Shown here one piece after another: positions 9,238 to 18,693 of a stretch of 64,000 nt of DNA. The notes beneath the pieces were generated by a model. It saw only the letters and a program-made list of their open reading frames with translations, was not told where the DNA came from and did no database searches. The position numbers were made by a program, and so were the translations under genes. Source of the stretch: Lachnospiraceae bacterium (lineage in GTDB: Bacteria; Bacillota; Clostridia; Lachnospirales; Lachnospiraceae); assembly GCA_017940415.1 (NCBI GenBank), contig JAGAYR010000042.1, positions 56,893-120,892 on the forward strand, read 5' to 3'. The number at the start of each line of letters is the position of its first letter. The first letter of the stretch is position 1.

Positions 9238-12200
9238 TCACTGTTCAATCTTCATGACCTGCATATCGTCGAGGAGCATCTCCGTAAGGGCCATGAGATT
9301 CTGTTCTTCTTTTTCCACAAGAGTTTCGGGCGTATAGAGATATGTAAAGGTGGGCACCCTTCCGTTTGCGGAGAAGCTCAGATGTCTCTTATGCTTTGCC
9401 AGGATCTCCGGAATCTTATTGGGATCCACTTTCGCATCCGCCTTAAAAGAAAACGTGATCTCGCCCTTTCCGCCCTTGATCTCAGTCATGTAAATATTGT
9501 GGCCAAGCCTTCTCATATACGCCACTCTCAGAAGATTTTCAGCAGAGAGCGGTATCTTTCCGAATCTGTCCAGAAGCTCGTCTTTCATGTCACCAAGGTC
9601 TGCCTGTGTCTCCACGGATGCAATCCTCTTGTACATATCCAGCTTCTGCTCTTCGTTAAAGATATACTCCTGAGGGATATAGGCATCGATGTCCAGATTG
9701 ATGACGGTGGAGAAATCATCGTATACTTCCTCTCCCTTAAGTCTTCCGACAGCTTCGCCAAGCATCTTGCAGTATAGGTCGTATCCGACGGCTTCCATAT
9801 GTCCGTGCTGAGTCTTTCCCAGAAGATTTCCTGCGCCTCTTATCTCCAGGTCTCTCAGTGCGATCCTGTATCCGCTTCCCAGATCCGTGAACTCTCTTAC
9901 GGCACCAAGTCTCTTCTCTGCGATCTCTGACAGTATCTTATTCTTCCTGTACATAAGGAATGCAAAAGCAACTCTGGAGGATCTTCCGACACGGCCTCTT
10001 AACTGATAGAGCTGTGAAAGTCCGAAATTATCCGCATCATAGATGATCAGAGTATTTACATTGGGTATATCCATTCCGGTCTCTATGATGGTGGTACTTA
10101 CCAGAACATCGATGTCACCGTTTACAAAATCGTACATGACATCTTCCAGTTCTTTTTCCTTCATCTGACCGTGGGCGAACTCTATTCTGGCATTCGGAAG
10201 CATTTCGCGAAGTGCGTCCGTATGCTCGGGAATTGTTCTTACATTGTTATAGAGATAATAAACCTGTCCGCCTCTTGCAAGCTCTCTGCTTATGGCTTCC
10301 CTTACCATCTCTTCGTTATATTCGCATACAAAGGTCTGTATGGGCTGTCTGTCCGTGGGAGGCTCTTCAAGAAGGCTCATGTCCCTGATTCCCGCAAGGC
10401 TCATCTCCAGAGTTCTGGGAATAGGTGTTGCGGAAAGTGTAAGTACATCCACATTCTCACGGAGCTTTTTGATCTTCTCTTTATGAGCAACTCCGAATCT
10501 CTGCTCCTCGTCGATAATAAGGAGTCCGAGGTCCTTGAAGCTTACATCGTTGGACAGAAGCCTGTGGGTTCCTATGACAATATCTACAAGCCCTTTTCTG
10601 AGGTCGTCCAGAGTCTTCTTGATTTCCTTGGTAGATCTGAATCTGGAAAGGAGACCGATGCCAACGGGGAAATCCTTCATTCTCTGGGTAAAGGTTGCAT
10701 AGTGCTGCTGCGCAAGGATTGTGGTGGGAACAAGGCACGCAACCTGCTTTCCCTCCTGAACCGCCTTGAATGCCGCACGGATCGCAATCTCTGTTTTTCC
10801 GAAACCTACATCGCCGCAGATCAGTCTGTCCATTACCTTGCCGCTTTCCATGTCGGCTTTGGTATCCCTGATGGCATCAAGCTGATCTTCCGTCTCTTCA
10901 AAAGGAAATGTCTCTTCGAATTCTCTCTGCCATACGGTATCGGGACCGTAGATAAATCCGGGAGTTGCCTGTCGCTTTGCATAGAGTTCCACAAGGTCTC
11001 TGGCAATACCCTCGGCAGACTCTCTTGCCCTGGTCTTGGTCTTCTCCCATTCCTTGGTTCCCAGCCTGTTGATCTTGGGCTTTTTATCTATGTCCGCGGA
11101 CGCATACTTCTGAACCATATCAAGTTCCGTGGCAAGTACGTACAAAACTCCGCCGCCGGAATATTCGAGCTTGATGTAATCCTTGACCGAATCTCCGGAT
11201 GAGATCTTCTCAATCCCCTTATAAACACCCAGTCCGTATGTCTCGTGAACCACATAATCTCCGGGATGCAGATCTTCAAGTGCCGCGATCCTGCTTCCTG
11301 TATATGTGGATGATCTTTTCTTCTTTTTCTTACGGATACGTCCGCCGAAGATATCATTCTCGGCGATCACCGCAAATCCCAGCATGGGATATTCGAATCC
11401 TCGCTCCACATATCCGTGCATGATGGTAATGCTGCCCTCGGGAAGAGTTTCTCCGAGGTTCTCCGTATATGCGCAGGGTATTCCGTCCTTCTCAAGTTCC
11501 TGACGCATGCGGTCCGCTCTGGTTCTTGACTGTGAGAAGATAACGACCCTGTATCCTCTTTTCCTGAAGGAAAGAAGATCTTTTTCGAGAAGCTCCGCAT
11601 TTCCGTTATAGGACTGGACATTTCTGCCCCCGATGTCATATTTGTAGGCAGGCGAAAAGCCTTCCTTTGTGGAATCGAATACGGAAAGTCCCACAAGTCC
11701 CGCGCTTTCCATCTCTTCCAATATCAGACCGGTTCCGAATATGAGATCTGCCTGGCCCGGAAGTGCGTATCCCTTCTCAAGTCTGGAAGATACACTTTCC
11801 CTGAACTCCATCTCAATAGCTTTGCCCTGTCCGATACATCTCACGGGTTCATCCGCAAAGTACCTTACACCGTCTCCGAAAAGAGATCTTATCCATGCGG
11901 GAAAAGAAAGCGTCTCCTCCGGGTAAAAATACAGAAGATAACTTTCCAGGTTGAGCTTTCTTCCGATCTCCGTCAGATCTTCCTTAAGTCTGTTTGCATC
12001 CGCCAAAACCCTGGCGCCTTCTTCGGTTCTGAATTCCTTCTTCAGTTTGGCGCTTCTGCTTTCCGCATCCTTCATAATGCGGTCCAGTCCGGCATTAAGT
12101 CTTTCGTCATCCATCAGCATCTCGGATGCGGGATAGATACTTATGTCCTGCAGCTGTTCAATGGATCTCTGGGAATAGGGATCGAATGTCCTGATGGATT

Positions 12201-12816
12201 CGATATCATCACCCCATACCTCGATACGGTAGGGGTTATCTTCCGTAAGATCGTAGATATCTATGATGTCTCCGCGGATTGCAAACTGTCCCGGGCTCTG
12301 AGCCTGGGCGCTTCTTTCATATCCGAGGAAAGTGAGTTTCTTTGCAAGCTTTGAAGAATCAACTGTTCCGCCCACTTTAAGTTTTATGACAGCCATGTCG
12401 TTATTGACAGGAATCTGTCTTGTCATCAATGCGGCGAAGGTGGTGACCACGGTAAGTTCTTCTTTTTCCAGAAGGCCTCTGTAAGTTCTGATCCTGTCCC
12501 TTATCAGATCGTTACTGTTTATATCCGACTGGAAAAAAATAAGGTCCTTAGCGGGGAAATAATAGGTATTCTCATCATAGAGCCTGAATTCGTCCGCTAC
12601 AGCCCTTGCTCTTAGGTCATCATATGTCAGGATGATACGGCATTTAACATCCCCTGAGATACCGGCCGTCAGGTGGAGTTTCTGAGAATCTCCGCAGCCT
12701 GCGATGGATACGGTACCCCCCGGAAGTCTTACGCTTTTTCCCGAAATGATCGTTTTGATATTGTCGATATCTGCAAGCCCCTGAATAGGCTCCAGCAATG
12801 CATTGTTAAGCTTCAT
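9238..12816 (-). CDS. mfd: Transcription-repair coupling factor Mfd
   Basis: DNA translocase that releases RNA polymerase stalled at lesions and recruits UvrA. At 1192 aa it is full length. Domains in order: UvrB-homologous N-terminal module (about 1-350), linker with a basic KKKKKR stretch, RNA-polymerase-interacting domain starting with HPGDYVVHETYGLGVYKG, then the RecG-like helicase core with Walker A GDVGFGKTE and the DEEQ box (IIDEEQRFG), and the C-terminal TRCF domain. The start overlaps the end of pth by 11 bp and has a poor ribosome site, so translation is probably coupled to pth. The pth-mfd order is common in Firmicutes. Confidence 0.98.
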   Translation of the reverse strand: MKLNNALLEPIQGLADIDNIKTIISGKSVRLPGGTVSIAGCGDSQKLHLTAGISGDVKCRIILTYDDLRARAVADEFRLYDENTYYFPAKDLIFFQSDINSNDLIRDRIRTYRGLLEKEELTVVTTFAALMTRQIPVNNDMAVIKLKVGGTVDSSKLAKKLTFLGYERSAQAQSPGQFAIRGDIIDIYDLTEDNPYRIEVWGDDIESIRTFDPYSQRSIEQLQDISIYPASEMLMDDERLNAGLDRIMKDAESRSAKLKKEFRTEEGARVLADANRLKEDLTEIGRKLNLESYLLYFYPEETLSFPAWIRSLFGDGVRYFADEPVRCIGQGKAIEMEFRESVSSRLEKGYALPGQADLIFGTGLILEEMESAGLVGLSVFDSTKEGFSPAYKYDIGGRNVQSYNGNAELLEKDLLSFRKRGYRVVIFSQSRTRADRMRQELEKDGIPCAYTENLGETLPEGSITIMHGYVERGFEYPMLGFAVIAENDIFGGRIRKKKKKRSSTYTGSRIAALEDLHPGDYVVHETYGLGVYKGIEKISSGDSVKDYIKLEYSGGGVLYVLATELDMVQKYASADIDKKPKINRLGTKEWEKTKTRARESAEGIARDLVELYAKRQATPGFIYGPDTVWQREFEETFPFEETEDQLDAIRDTKADMESGKVMDRLICGDVGFGKTEIAIRAAFKAVQEGKQVACLVPTTILAQQHYATFTQRMKDFPVGIGLLSRFRSTKEIKKTLDDLRKGLVDIVIGTHRLLSNDVSFKDLGLLIIDEEQRFGVAHKEKIKKLRENVDVLTLSATPIPRTLEMSLAGIRDMSLLEEPPTDRQPIQTFVCEYNEEMVREAISRELARGGQVYYLYNNVRTIPEHTDALREMLPNARIEFAHGQMKEKELEDVMYDFVNGDIDVLVSTTIIETGMDIPNVNTLIIYDADNFGLSQLYQLRGRVGRSSRVAFAFLMYRKNKILSEIAEKRLGAVREFTDLGSGYRIALRDLEIRGAGNLLGKTQHGHMEAVGYDLYCKMLGEAVGRLKGEEVYDDFSTVINLDIDAYIPQEYIFNEEQKLDMYKRIASVETQADLGDMKDELLDRFGKIPLSAENLLRVAYMRRLGHNIYMTEIKGGKGEITFSFKADAKVDPNKIPEILAKHKRHLSFSANGRVPTFTYLYTPETLVEKEEQNLMALTEMLLDDMQVMKIEQ

Positions 12817-13384
12817 CTTTTTTCGTATTAAATCTGGTCATTGCAAGTTCGGGGCCGTCGGTCACAAGACACTTCACAGCATCCGCGGCCTTTGCGATGG
12901 CTTCATCCATCTTCTTGGCATCCTCGCCGTTAAATCTTCCAAGGACATGGTTCACCATATCACCTGCGGATTCTCCGACTCCGACTCTTACTCTTGTAAA
13001 GGCTTCGCTGCCCATGTGCTGAATGATGTTCTTAAGTCCGTTATGTCCGCCGGCACTTCCTTTTACGCGGATCCTAATGTGTCCCGTGGGAAGAGCAACA
13101 TCATCGGATATAACGATAAGGTCGCTTACACCTTCAAGTTTGTAATAATCATTGAGTGCACGTACCGCTTCTCCCGACAGGTTCATATAGGTCTGGGGCT
13201 TTACCAGTATTACCTTCTCCGTACCTATCATGGCTCTTGCGGTGTGTGCCCTGTGCTCGGCCTTCCATGCACCGGCGCCTATATCAAGATCCTTGGCAAG
13301 CTGCGTGATAACATCAAATCCAACATTGTGTCTCGTATGTTCATAATCTTTACCCGGATTTCCGAGTCCGACTATCATCTTCAT
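12806..13384 (-). CDS. pth: Peptidyl-tRNA hydrolase
   Basis: Recycles peptidyl-tRNA released from stalled ribosomes by cleaving the ester bond. The 192-aa length is normal. The catalytic motif VGLGNPG....HTRHNVGFD is present, with Asn9 and His19 equivalent to Asn10 and His20 of E. coli Pth; the second block VISDDVALPTGHIRIR.KGSAGGHNGL carries the conserved Asp and the substrate-gating Asn. It is followed by mfd with an 11-bp overlap, forming a two-gene unit. Confidence 0.98.
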   Translation of the reverse strand: MKMIVGLGNPGKDYEHTRHNVGFDVITQLAKDLDIGAGAWKAEHRAHTARAMIGTEKVILVKPQTYMNLSGEAVRALNDYYKLEGVSDLIVISDDVALPTGHIRIRVKGSAGGHNGLKNIIQHMGSEAFTRVRVGVGESAGDMVNHVLGRFNGEDAKKMDEAIAKAADAVKCLVTDGPELAMTRFNTKKDEA

Positions 13385-13468
13385 ATATCAAATCTCCGTA
13401 TTATTAGAGTTTATCCCGCCATTACATCGGGTTTTCTATTATAGAGTATTTTTACCCATAAAAAAAGC

Positions 13469-13498
13469 CTTTGGCAGTGGCTTTACGCCCTGCCAAAG
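13469..13498 (-). terminator. Terminator of glgC-glgD
   Basis: A 9-bp stem (CTTTGGCAG with CTGCCAAAG) is flanked by A- and T-runs. On the minus strand it is followed by GCTTTTTTT, just past the glgD stop codon. It can also act in the other direction. Confidence 0.88.
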
Positions 13499-13541
13499 AC
13501 TTTTTCTTCCCCCTCATCCAGCGTTATTCTTCCCCTGAATG

Positions 13542-14663
13542 TTACATAACAAACCGTTCTCTTTGTTCCACCACGACTTTGATCCGTCCCCCCTCGCCTC
13601 TGTGGACTTCTCCGCCGTTTATGGTACTGTGACTTTCAACGATGCAGTTTTCTATGACGGCATTGTCACCAATATAGACATCGTTGAGGATGATGGAATT
13701 TCGGATCACGGTATTGTTTCCGATGTAGCTCGATTTGAAGAGTATCGAGTTCTCTACGCTTCCGTTTACAATGCATCCGCTTGATACAAGTGAGTTCCTG
13801 AGACTTGCACCCGGGTTGTATTTTGCGGGAGGAAGGTCATCAACCTTAGAATAAATGTTGGGATACTGATTGAAATAGTAATCCCTTATCTCGGGTTTGA
13901 GGAAATCCATATTCGCATCGAAGTAATCCTCGACGGATGCTATGTTTTTCCAATAAGAGGTGATCTTGTATCCGAAGATCCTCTTTACATCGCGGTATCT
14001 GATAATGACATCGCGTACGAGATCATATCTGTCTTCTTCCGCACACTTCTCGATAACATCGATAAGCAGTCTTCTGCGGATTATATAGATTCCGCAGGAT
14101 ATGGTCCTGGTCTTGGGCTGAAGAGGTTTCTCCTCAAATCCCACAACTCTCATATCCTCGTTCATCATTATGGTGCCGTATCTGGACATGTCATAGCCTT
14201 CGGGAAGATCCTTGCAGACTACGGTGATATCGGCTTTCTTATCCACGTGATACTCAAGAAGAGTATTGAAATCCATCTTATAAACGCAATCGCCGGGAGC
14301 GATTATAACGTAAGGTTCATGGCTTTCTTTCAGGAATCCCAGATTCTGATAGATGGCATCTGCTGTTCCTCTGTACCAGCTGCTGTTGTCGCATGTCATT
14401 GCGGGTGTGAGAACAAAGAGACCGCCCTGCTTACGTCCGAAGTCCCACCACTTGGATGAATTCATATGTCTGTTAAGACTTCCGGCGTTGTACTGGGTAA
14501 ATACCGCAACCTTCTGAACATGTGAATTGGACATGTTACTGAGAGTGAAATCTATGCTGCGATAACTGCCCGCAATAGGCATAGCGCATACCGCTCTCTT
14601 TTGCGAAAGCTCGGCCATTCTGTGATTGTTTCCGCCGGCAAGTATAATTCCGATCGCTCTCAT
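13542..14663 (-). CDS. glgD: Glucose-1-phosphate adenylyltransferase subunit GlgD
   Basis: Regulatory partner of GlgC in ADP-glucose synthesis for glycogen. At 373 aa it is shorter than GlgC, as in other Firmicutes. The N-terminal nucleotidyltransferase fold is recognisable but degenerate: LAGGNNHRMAELSQKRAVCAMPIAG instead of the canonical GGxGxRLxxLTxxRAKPAVxxGG, which fits a low-activity subunit. The C-terminus has left-handed beta-helix hexapeptide repeats (for example GCIVNGSVENSI). AAGGAG lies upstream of the ATG. The gene is 10 bp after glgC and is followed by a terminator. Confidence 0.96.
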   Translation of the reverse strand: MRAIGIILAGGNNHRMAELSQKRAVCAMPIAGSYRSIDFTLSNMSNSHVQKVAVFTQYNAGSLNRHMNSSKWWDFGRKQGGLFVLTPAMTCDNSSWYRGTADAIYQNLGFLKESHEPYVIIAPGDCVYKMDFNTLLEYHVDKKADITVVCKDLPEGYDMSRYGTIMMNEDMRVVGFEEKPLQPKTRTISCGIYIIRRRLLIDVIEKCAEEDRYDLVRDVIIRYRDVKRIFGYKITSYWKNIASVEDYFDANMDFLKPEIRDYYFNQYPNIYSKVDDLPPAKYNPGASLRNSLVSSGCIVNGSVENSILFKSSYIGNNTVIRNSIILNDVYIGDNAVIENCIVESHSTINGGEVHRGEGGRIKVVVEQRERFVM

Positions 14664-14673
14664 ATCCTACTCC

Positions 14674-15942
14674 TTACTCCTCAGCAGTGATAAGGGTCTT
14701 TCCGCATCCGAGATAACCATCCTCATAATCTTCGTTAGTGGTTATTCCGTATACAACGGAGTTCTTGCCTATTCTCACTCCATCGGGAATAACACTCTTC
14801 TCACCCACGGTCACAAGTCCGTCGGTATAGATCTGAGGTGCTGTATCGTTGGGAACTTCATCTCCGAATCCCATCACGATATTGTTTCCGACTTTTACGC
14901 GTTCCGCGATAATGGCTTTTGTTATGTCACAGCCTTCACCTATAACGGTCTCGTTCATGATTATCGAATCCCTGACCACCGTGTTCTTGCCGATCTTTAC
15001 TCCGCAGCCGATAACGGAATTGTAGACCTTACCGTAGATCTCACTTCCGACGCCGATGATGCATTTGGACACTTCGGATTCGGGGCCGAAATACTGGGGA
15101 GGCTGAATGTCGCTCTTGGTATAAATCTTCCAATACTCTTCATAAAGATTGAACTCGGGAACTATATCGATGAGCTCCATATTGGCCTGCCAGTAGGAAT
15201 GAAGAGTTCCTACATCCTTCCAGTATGAATTGAATTCATATGCATATAATCCGGCACCTTTATCCCTGCAATAAGGGATGATGTGCTTACCGAAATCAAG
15301 ACCGGGCTGATCTTTGAGTGAGATCAGTCCCTGGCGAAGAGTCTCCCAATTGAAAATATAGATACCCATGGATGCCAGATTCGAACGGGGCTTCTTGGGC
15401 TTTTCTTCAAAGTCGATGATCCTCTTGTCCTCATCGGTTATCATGATTCCGAATCTGCTTGCTTCCTCGAGAGGAACGGGCATAACGGCGATGGTAAGAT
15501 CCGCACCCTTTGCCTTGTGGAAATCCAGCATAACTTCGTAATCCATCTTATAGATATGGTCACCGGAAAGTATGAGGACATAGTCGGGATTGTAGTTCTC
15601 TATATATTCCATATTCTGGTAGATCGCATTTGCGGTACCCGAATACCATTCACTTCCCTGAACACTTTCATAGGGAGGAAGTACGCTGACACCACCGATG
15701 TTTCTGTCCAGATCCCAGGGAATACCGATTCCGATATGGGAGTTTAGCCTGAGGGGCTGATACTGGGTAAGAACGCCTACTGTATCAACGCCGGAGTTGA
15801 TACAGTTAGATAAAGGGAAATCGATTATTCTGTATTTTCCTCCGAATGATACGGCGGGCTTAGCGACTTTGGAAGTAAGGACTCCGAGTCTTGAACCCTG
15901 TCCGCCAGCCAGAAGCATGGCTATCATTTCTTTTTTTACCAT
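14674..15942 (-). CDS. glgC: Glucose-1-phosphate adenylyltransferase GlgC
   Basis: Makes ADP-glucose from ATP and glucose-1-phosphate, the committed step of bacterial glycogen synthesis. It has 422 aa. The pyrophosphorylase motif [20 protein letters not shown] is intact, including the catalytic Arg and Lys, and later blocks [22 protein letters not shown] and the beta-helix tail are standard. The start follows GGGAGG. It is the promoter-proximal gene of the glgC-glgD operon and is divergent from bioY; no other glycogen genes (glgA, glgB, glgP) are adjacent. Confidence 0.97.
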   Translation of the reverse strand: MVKKEMIAMLLAGGQGSRLGVLTSKVAKPAVSFGGKYRIIDFPLSNCINSGVDTVGVLTQYQPLRLNSHIGIGIPWDLDRNIGGVSVLPPYESVQGSEWYSGTANAIYQNMEYIENYNPDYVLILSGDHIYKMDYEVMLDFHKAKGADLTIAVMPVPLEEASRFGIMITDEDKRIIDFEEKPKKPRSNLASMGIYIFNWETLRQGLISLKDQPGLDFGKHIIPYCRDKGAGLYAYEFNSYWKDVGTLHSYWQANMELIDIVPEFNLYEEYWKIYTKSDIQPPQYFGPESEVSKCIIGVGSEIYGKVYNSVIGCGVKIGKNTVVRDSIIMNETVIGEGCDITKAIIAERVKVGNNIVMGFGDEVPNDTAPQIYTDGLVTVGEKSVIPDGVRIGKNSVVYGITTNEDYEDGYLGCGKTLITAEE

Positions 15943-16282
15943 GTTTAGAGCCTCCCGCTTCAGTACTTTGAACGCCCTGTTTCAGTAAATTAGCGGCATC
16001 TATGAGAATACGTTTTCTGCTAGTGCCCATCGGACGTTCCGTGTTTCTATAGTAAGTACTATAACACTATAATCTGAAAAATTGAATAGTTTTCGCTAAA
16101 ATTATCAAACAATTTATAAAATTTCGCATAATTTACAATATTTTGTGGCATATACCCTTAATATACACAATTCGAAACGCTTTTTATAACGAACGTTTCC
16201 GCCGGGATCAAATGATATCCGAACCTCTCAAAGCCGCACAGCTACTGCATTTCAGACAAATATCCCGTCACGGAAAAATAAA

Positions 16283-16313
16283 TTGTTAACATTTTTCCTA
16301 AAGTAGTTGACAA
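16283..16313. promoter_or_regulatory. BirA-type operator 1 of bioY
   Basis: TTGTTAAC, 15 bp, then GTTGACAA. This is the Firmicutes BirA operator pattern (TTGTTAAC-N14-16-GTTAACAA) with one mismatch. The right half contains the -35 box of bioY, so binding would block RNA polymerase. Confidence 0.75.
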
Positions 16314-16335
16314 TTGCCTTTTCTAATGTTAACAT
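16307..16335 (+). promoter_or_regulatory. bioY promoter
   Basis: TTGACA (16307-16312), a 17-bp spacer and TAACAT (16330-16335). Both hexamers are embedded in BirA-type half sites. Confidence 0.75.
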
Positions 16336-16356
16336 CATCATCGTTTCGGTTAACAA
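16326..16356. promoter_or_regulatory. BirA-type operator 2 of bioY
   Basis: ATGTTAAC, 15 bp, then GTTAACAA: one mismatch from the consensus. It covers the -10 box and the expected transcription start. The spacer length is identical to that of operator 1. Confidence 0.8.
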
Positions 16357-16374
16357 TTAAAAGGCGGTTTTAAA

Positions 16375-16923
16375 ATGAAAAATTCAAGACTTACTCAGAT
16401 TGTATTCATAGGATTATTTGCGGCTCTCATTGCAGTCTGTTCCCAGATACAGATTCCCGGCCCCGTTCCCTTTACGCTTCAGACATTTGCGGTATTCTTA
16501 ACCGCAGGACTTCTTGGCGGAAAGCGCGGTACCGTATCCGTCCTCGTATACATTCTTCTGGGTGCAGTCGGACTTCCGGTATTTGCGGGATTCAAAGGCG
16601 GGCCTACCATTCTTGTGGGATTAACCGGCGGATACATCTTAGGTTTTGTTTTATCTATGCTGATATTCGTACTGTTCGAGATCCTGCTGAAGGAAAAAGC
16701 AAAAAAAATGATCCCTCTCGGGATCTCAATGGTCTTGGGGCTTATAGTCTGCTACGCATTCGGAACCGCATGGTTCATGGTTGTTTATACCAATACAAAA
16801 GAGCCCATCGGATTTCTTTCAGCCCTTTCACTGTGCGTATTTCCTTTCATAATTCCCGATATCATCAAGATCGCACTTGCTCTTACTCTGACATCAAGAC
16901 TGAAAAGATATATTCCTTTTTAA
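16375..16923 (+). CDS. bioY: Biotin transporter BioY
   Basis: Substrate-binding membrane component (S component) of an ECF-type biotin importer. It has 182 aa and six predicted hydrophobic segments. The BioY signature is visible: QIQIPGPVPFTLQTFAVFLT in the first part, followed by GAVGLPVFAGFKGGP and GYILGF. The start has AAGGCGG upstream. It stands alone between its own operators and a terminator, so it probably uses a shared ECF energising module encoded elsewhere. Biotin-responsive repression by BirA is predicted from the two operators. Confidence 0.96.
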   Translation: MKNSRLTQIVFIGLFAALIAVCSQIQIPGPVPFTLQTFAVFLTAGLLGGKRGTVSVLVYILLGAVGLPVFAGFKGGPTILVGLTGGYILGFVLSMLIFVLFEILLKEKAKKMIPLGISMVLGLIVCYAFGTAWFMVVYTNTKEPIGFLSALSLCVFPFIIPDIIKIALALTLTSRLKRYIPF

Positions 16924-16928
16924 AAACC

Positions 16929-16954
16929 ATGGGGCGGATAATAATCCGCCCCAT
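16929..16954. terminator. Bidirectional terminator between bioY and the sensor kinase
   Basis: ATGGGGCGGAT pairs with ATCCGCCCCAT across a 4-base loop. It sits between convergent genes and has T-rich sequence on the plus side. Confidence 0.82.
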
Positions 16955-16963
16955 TTCTTATGT

Positions 16964-17965
16964 TTAAATCATAATCTTCACTATGGTTCCTTCGCCCTCT
17001 TTGGACTCTATCGATATTTCATGTTCGAGTCTTAAACAAAGCTTCCTGCACAGATACAGTCCTATACCCGTGGATGCTCTTCCCGTTCTTCCGTTACTTC
17101 CGGTAAAACCTTTTTCGAAAGCTCTGGGTATCTCGGAAGATTTCATCCCTGTCCCGTTATCTTCCAGATTAAGCACCGTGCGTCCGTTTTCTTCCGTGGT
17201 ATAAAAAGATAACTTCAGATTCCTGTCCGGTGATGCATACTTGATGCTGTTATCTACGATCTGACCGATTATAAACGAAAGCCACTTTCCGTCACTTAAG
17301 ACCTTCTTGCCTTGCGTAAGGTCACCGATATTTATGGATGCACGCATGGGTATAAGGGTCTTTTTTCTCTTGGAGATCACGCCCTTTATTATCTCTTCAA
17401 GATCTGTTTCTTTGATAAAAAAGTCTTTCTCCACATAAGAGCTTCTTGCATAGAATAGCGCCTGCTCCACATATCCTTCGATGCGTTCGATCTCATCGGA
17501 TATGCCGCTTTCGCCGACCGCAGCATCCCCGTGATTTTCTATTATCATCTTGGATGCGGATATGGGTATCTTTACTTCATGAACCCAGGTTTCAATGTAA
17601 TCCCTGTATTCCTCGGAACCTCTGCGGTAATTGGCAACATTATCGCTCATGGACACTTCCGCTTTTTTCAAAACAGATAGAAGCATTTCACTTTCCTGAG
17701 ATTCGGGTTTGTCCATAACTTCCGACACCAGATATTTCTTATCAAGGGCATCGGTCCTTTTCTGAACATCATCGAATAAATTTTTGAGTTTCCTGTAATC
17801 GATATACAGACATACCGTACAGCAAAATGCACATGCAGCTGCAACATATATCATAAGAGGAGCACTTCCTCCTATGGTCATCAGAAATACATCCGTGGTG
17901 ATTATCAGGAATGTACATGCCAGAATATGATATGCATGTTCTTTTAAATATCTCGGAAAGTTCAA
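16964..17965 (-). CDS. BceS-type intramembrane-sensing histidine kinase
   Basis: Sensor kinase of 333 aa with two N-terminal transmembrane helices (about 12-30 and 34-53) and almost no extracellular loop, the layout of BceS/intramembrane-sensing kinases. His129 in ETWVHEVKIPISA is the phosphorylation site; the N box (QIVDNSIKYA), G1 box (EDNGTGM) and GIGLYLCRKL loop follow. The start codon is TTG and overlaps the TGA of the regulator gene (TTGA), so it is translationally coupled. It is last in the order ATPase, permease, regulator, kinase. Such kinases usually sense drug flux through the neighbouring transporter. Confidence 0.93.
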   Translation of the reverse strand: MNFPRYLKEHAYHILACTFLIITTDVFLMTIGGSAPLMIYVAAACAFCCTVCLYIDYRKLKNLFDDVQKRTDALDKKYLVSEVMDKPESQESEMLLSVLKKAEVSMSDNVANYRRGSEEYRDYIETWVHEVKIPISASKMIIENHGDAAVGESGISDEIERIEGYVEQALFYARSSYVEKDFFIKETDLEEIIKGVISKRKKTLIPMRASINIGDLTQGKKVLSDGKWLSFIIGQIVDNSIKYASPDRNLKLSFYTTEENGRTVLNLEDNGTGMKSSEIPRAFEKGFTGSNGRTGRASTGIGLYLCRKLCLRLEHEISIESKEGEGTIVKIMI

Positions 17966-18675
17966 TTGAGCAAATACCCCATTCCTCTTTTGGTCGTTAT
18001 CGCATCTCTTATGCCGATCTGTTCAAGCTTGCCCTTAAGTCTGGTCATGTTAACGGTGAGAGTATTGTCGTCCACGAATGCTTCGTTGTCCCAAAGCTCT
18101 TCCATTATCTTATCTCTGGAAACGATCTTGCCCTGCTCGGAGACCAGAAGTCTCAGAATATGCAGTTCATTCTTGGTAAGCTCGGTTTCTTCAAATCCAT
18201 CGGATGAGATCTTTCCTTTTGACAGATCGATCTTAAAAACTCCGCCGCCCGACAGCCTGACTTCTTTTACATCGGATGATGCGGCAGCAGCGGAATACAC
18301 TCTTCTGAGCACGCTCTCTATCCTGGCCAGAAGTATCCTGGTGTTAAAGGGCTTTGGCACAAAATCATCGGCACCGCTTTGAATGCTCATGAGTTCCGTA
18401 AGCTCGCTGTTATCGCTGGTGATCATAATAACGGGAACTCCGGTATGATCCCTGAAAGCTTTGCATATTCTTATCCCGTCAAATCCGGGAAGAGATATAT
18501 CAAGCAGCAAAAGTGACAGATCCGCTTCAAGAAGCAGATCTGTCATCTTATCTTCACTTATTCCGGCATATCTGTCGGGAGTTATAAACTCCGCTTCATA
18601 TCCGTTTTTTTCAAGAAAAAGTTTTAATTCGGAACCGATCTTAAGATCATCTTCCAATATTCCGATACGGTACAT
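17962..18675 (-). CDS. BceR-type OmpR-family response regulator
   Basis: Two-domain regulator of 237 aa. The receiver has the acidic pocket EDD at 8-10, phospho-acceptor Asp59 in LLLLDISLPG and Lys108 in VPKPF. The C-terminal winged-helix domain (about 135-237) contains the OmpR/PhoB pattern ELTKNELHILRLL. Partner kinase overlaps it by 4 bp. By analogy with BceR it should activate the adjacent ABC transporter genes; I did not find a convincing BceR direct-repeat site upstream of the transporter genes. Confidence 0.95.
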   Translation of the reverse strand: MYRIGILEDDLKIGSELKLFLEKNGYEAEFITPDRYAGISEDKMTDLLLEADLSLLLLDISLPGFDGIRICKAFRDHTGVPVIMITSDNSELTELMSIQSGADDFVPKPFNTRILLARIESVLRRVYSAAAASSDVKEVRLSGGGVFKIDLSKGKISSDGFEETELTKNELHILRLLVSEQGKIVSRDKIMEELWDNEAFVDDNTLTVNMTRLKGKLEQIGIRDAITTKRGMGYLLN

Positions 18676-18693
18676 AAGAGCTTCTCCATCAAT

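Larger units (their letters stand above)
15943..16374. other. Divergent intergenic region between glgC and bioY
   Basis: AT-rich region of 432 bp. The bioY side holds two BirA-type operators and the bioY promoter. The glgC side holds a palindrome TATAGTA/TACTATA around 16048-16063 with TATAGT-like -10 candidates on the minus strand, but no convincing -35 box. The middle (about 16080-16270) shows nothing I can assign. Confidence 0.6.

Noticed and set aside
10171-11202. 343-codon open frame on the plus strand inside mfd
   Set aside because: It is antisense to conserved helicase motifs of mfd, has no family resemblance and no ribosome site of note; it is a coding shadow.
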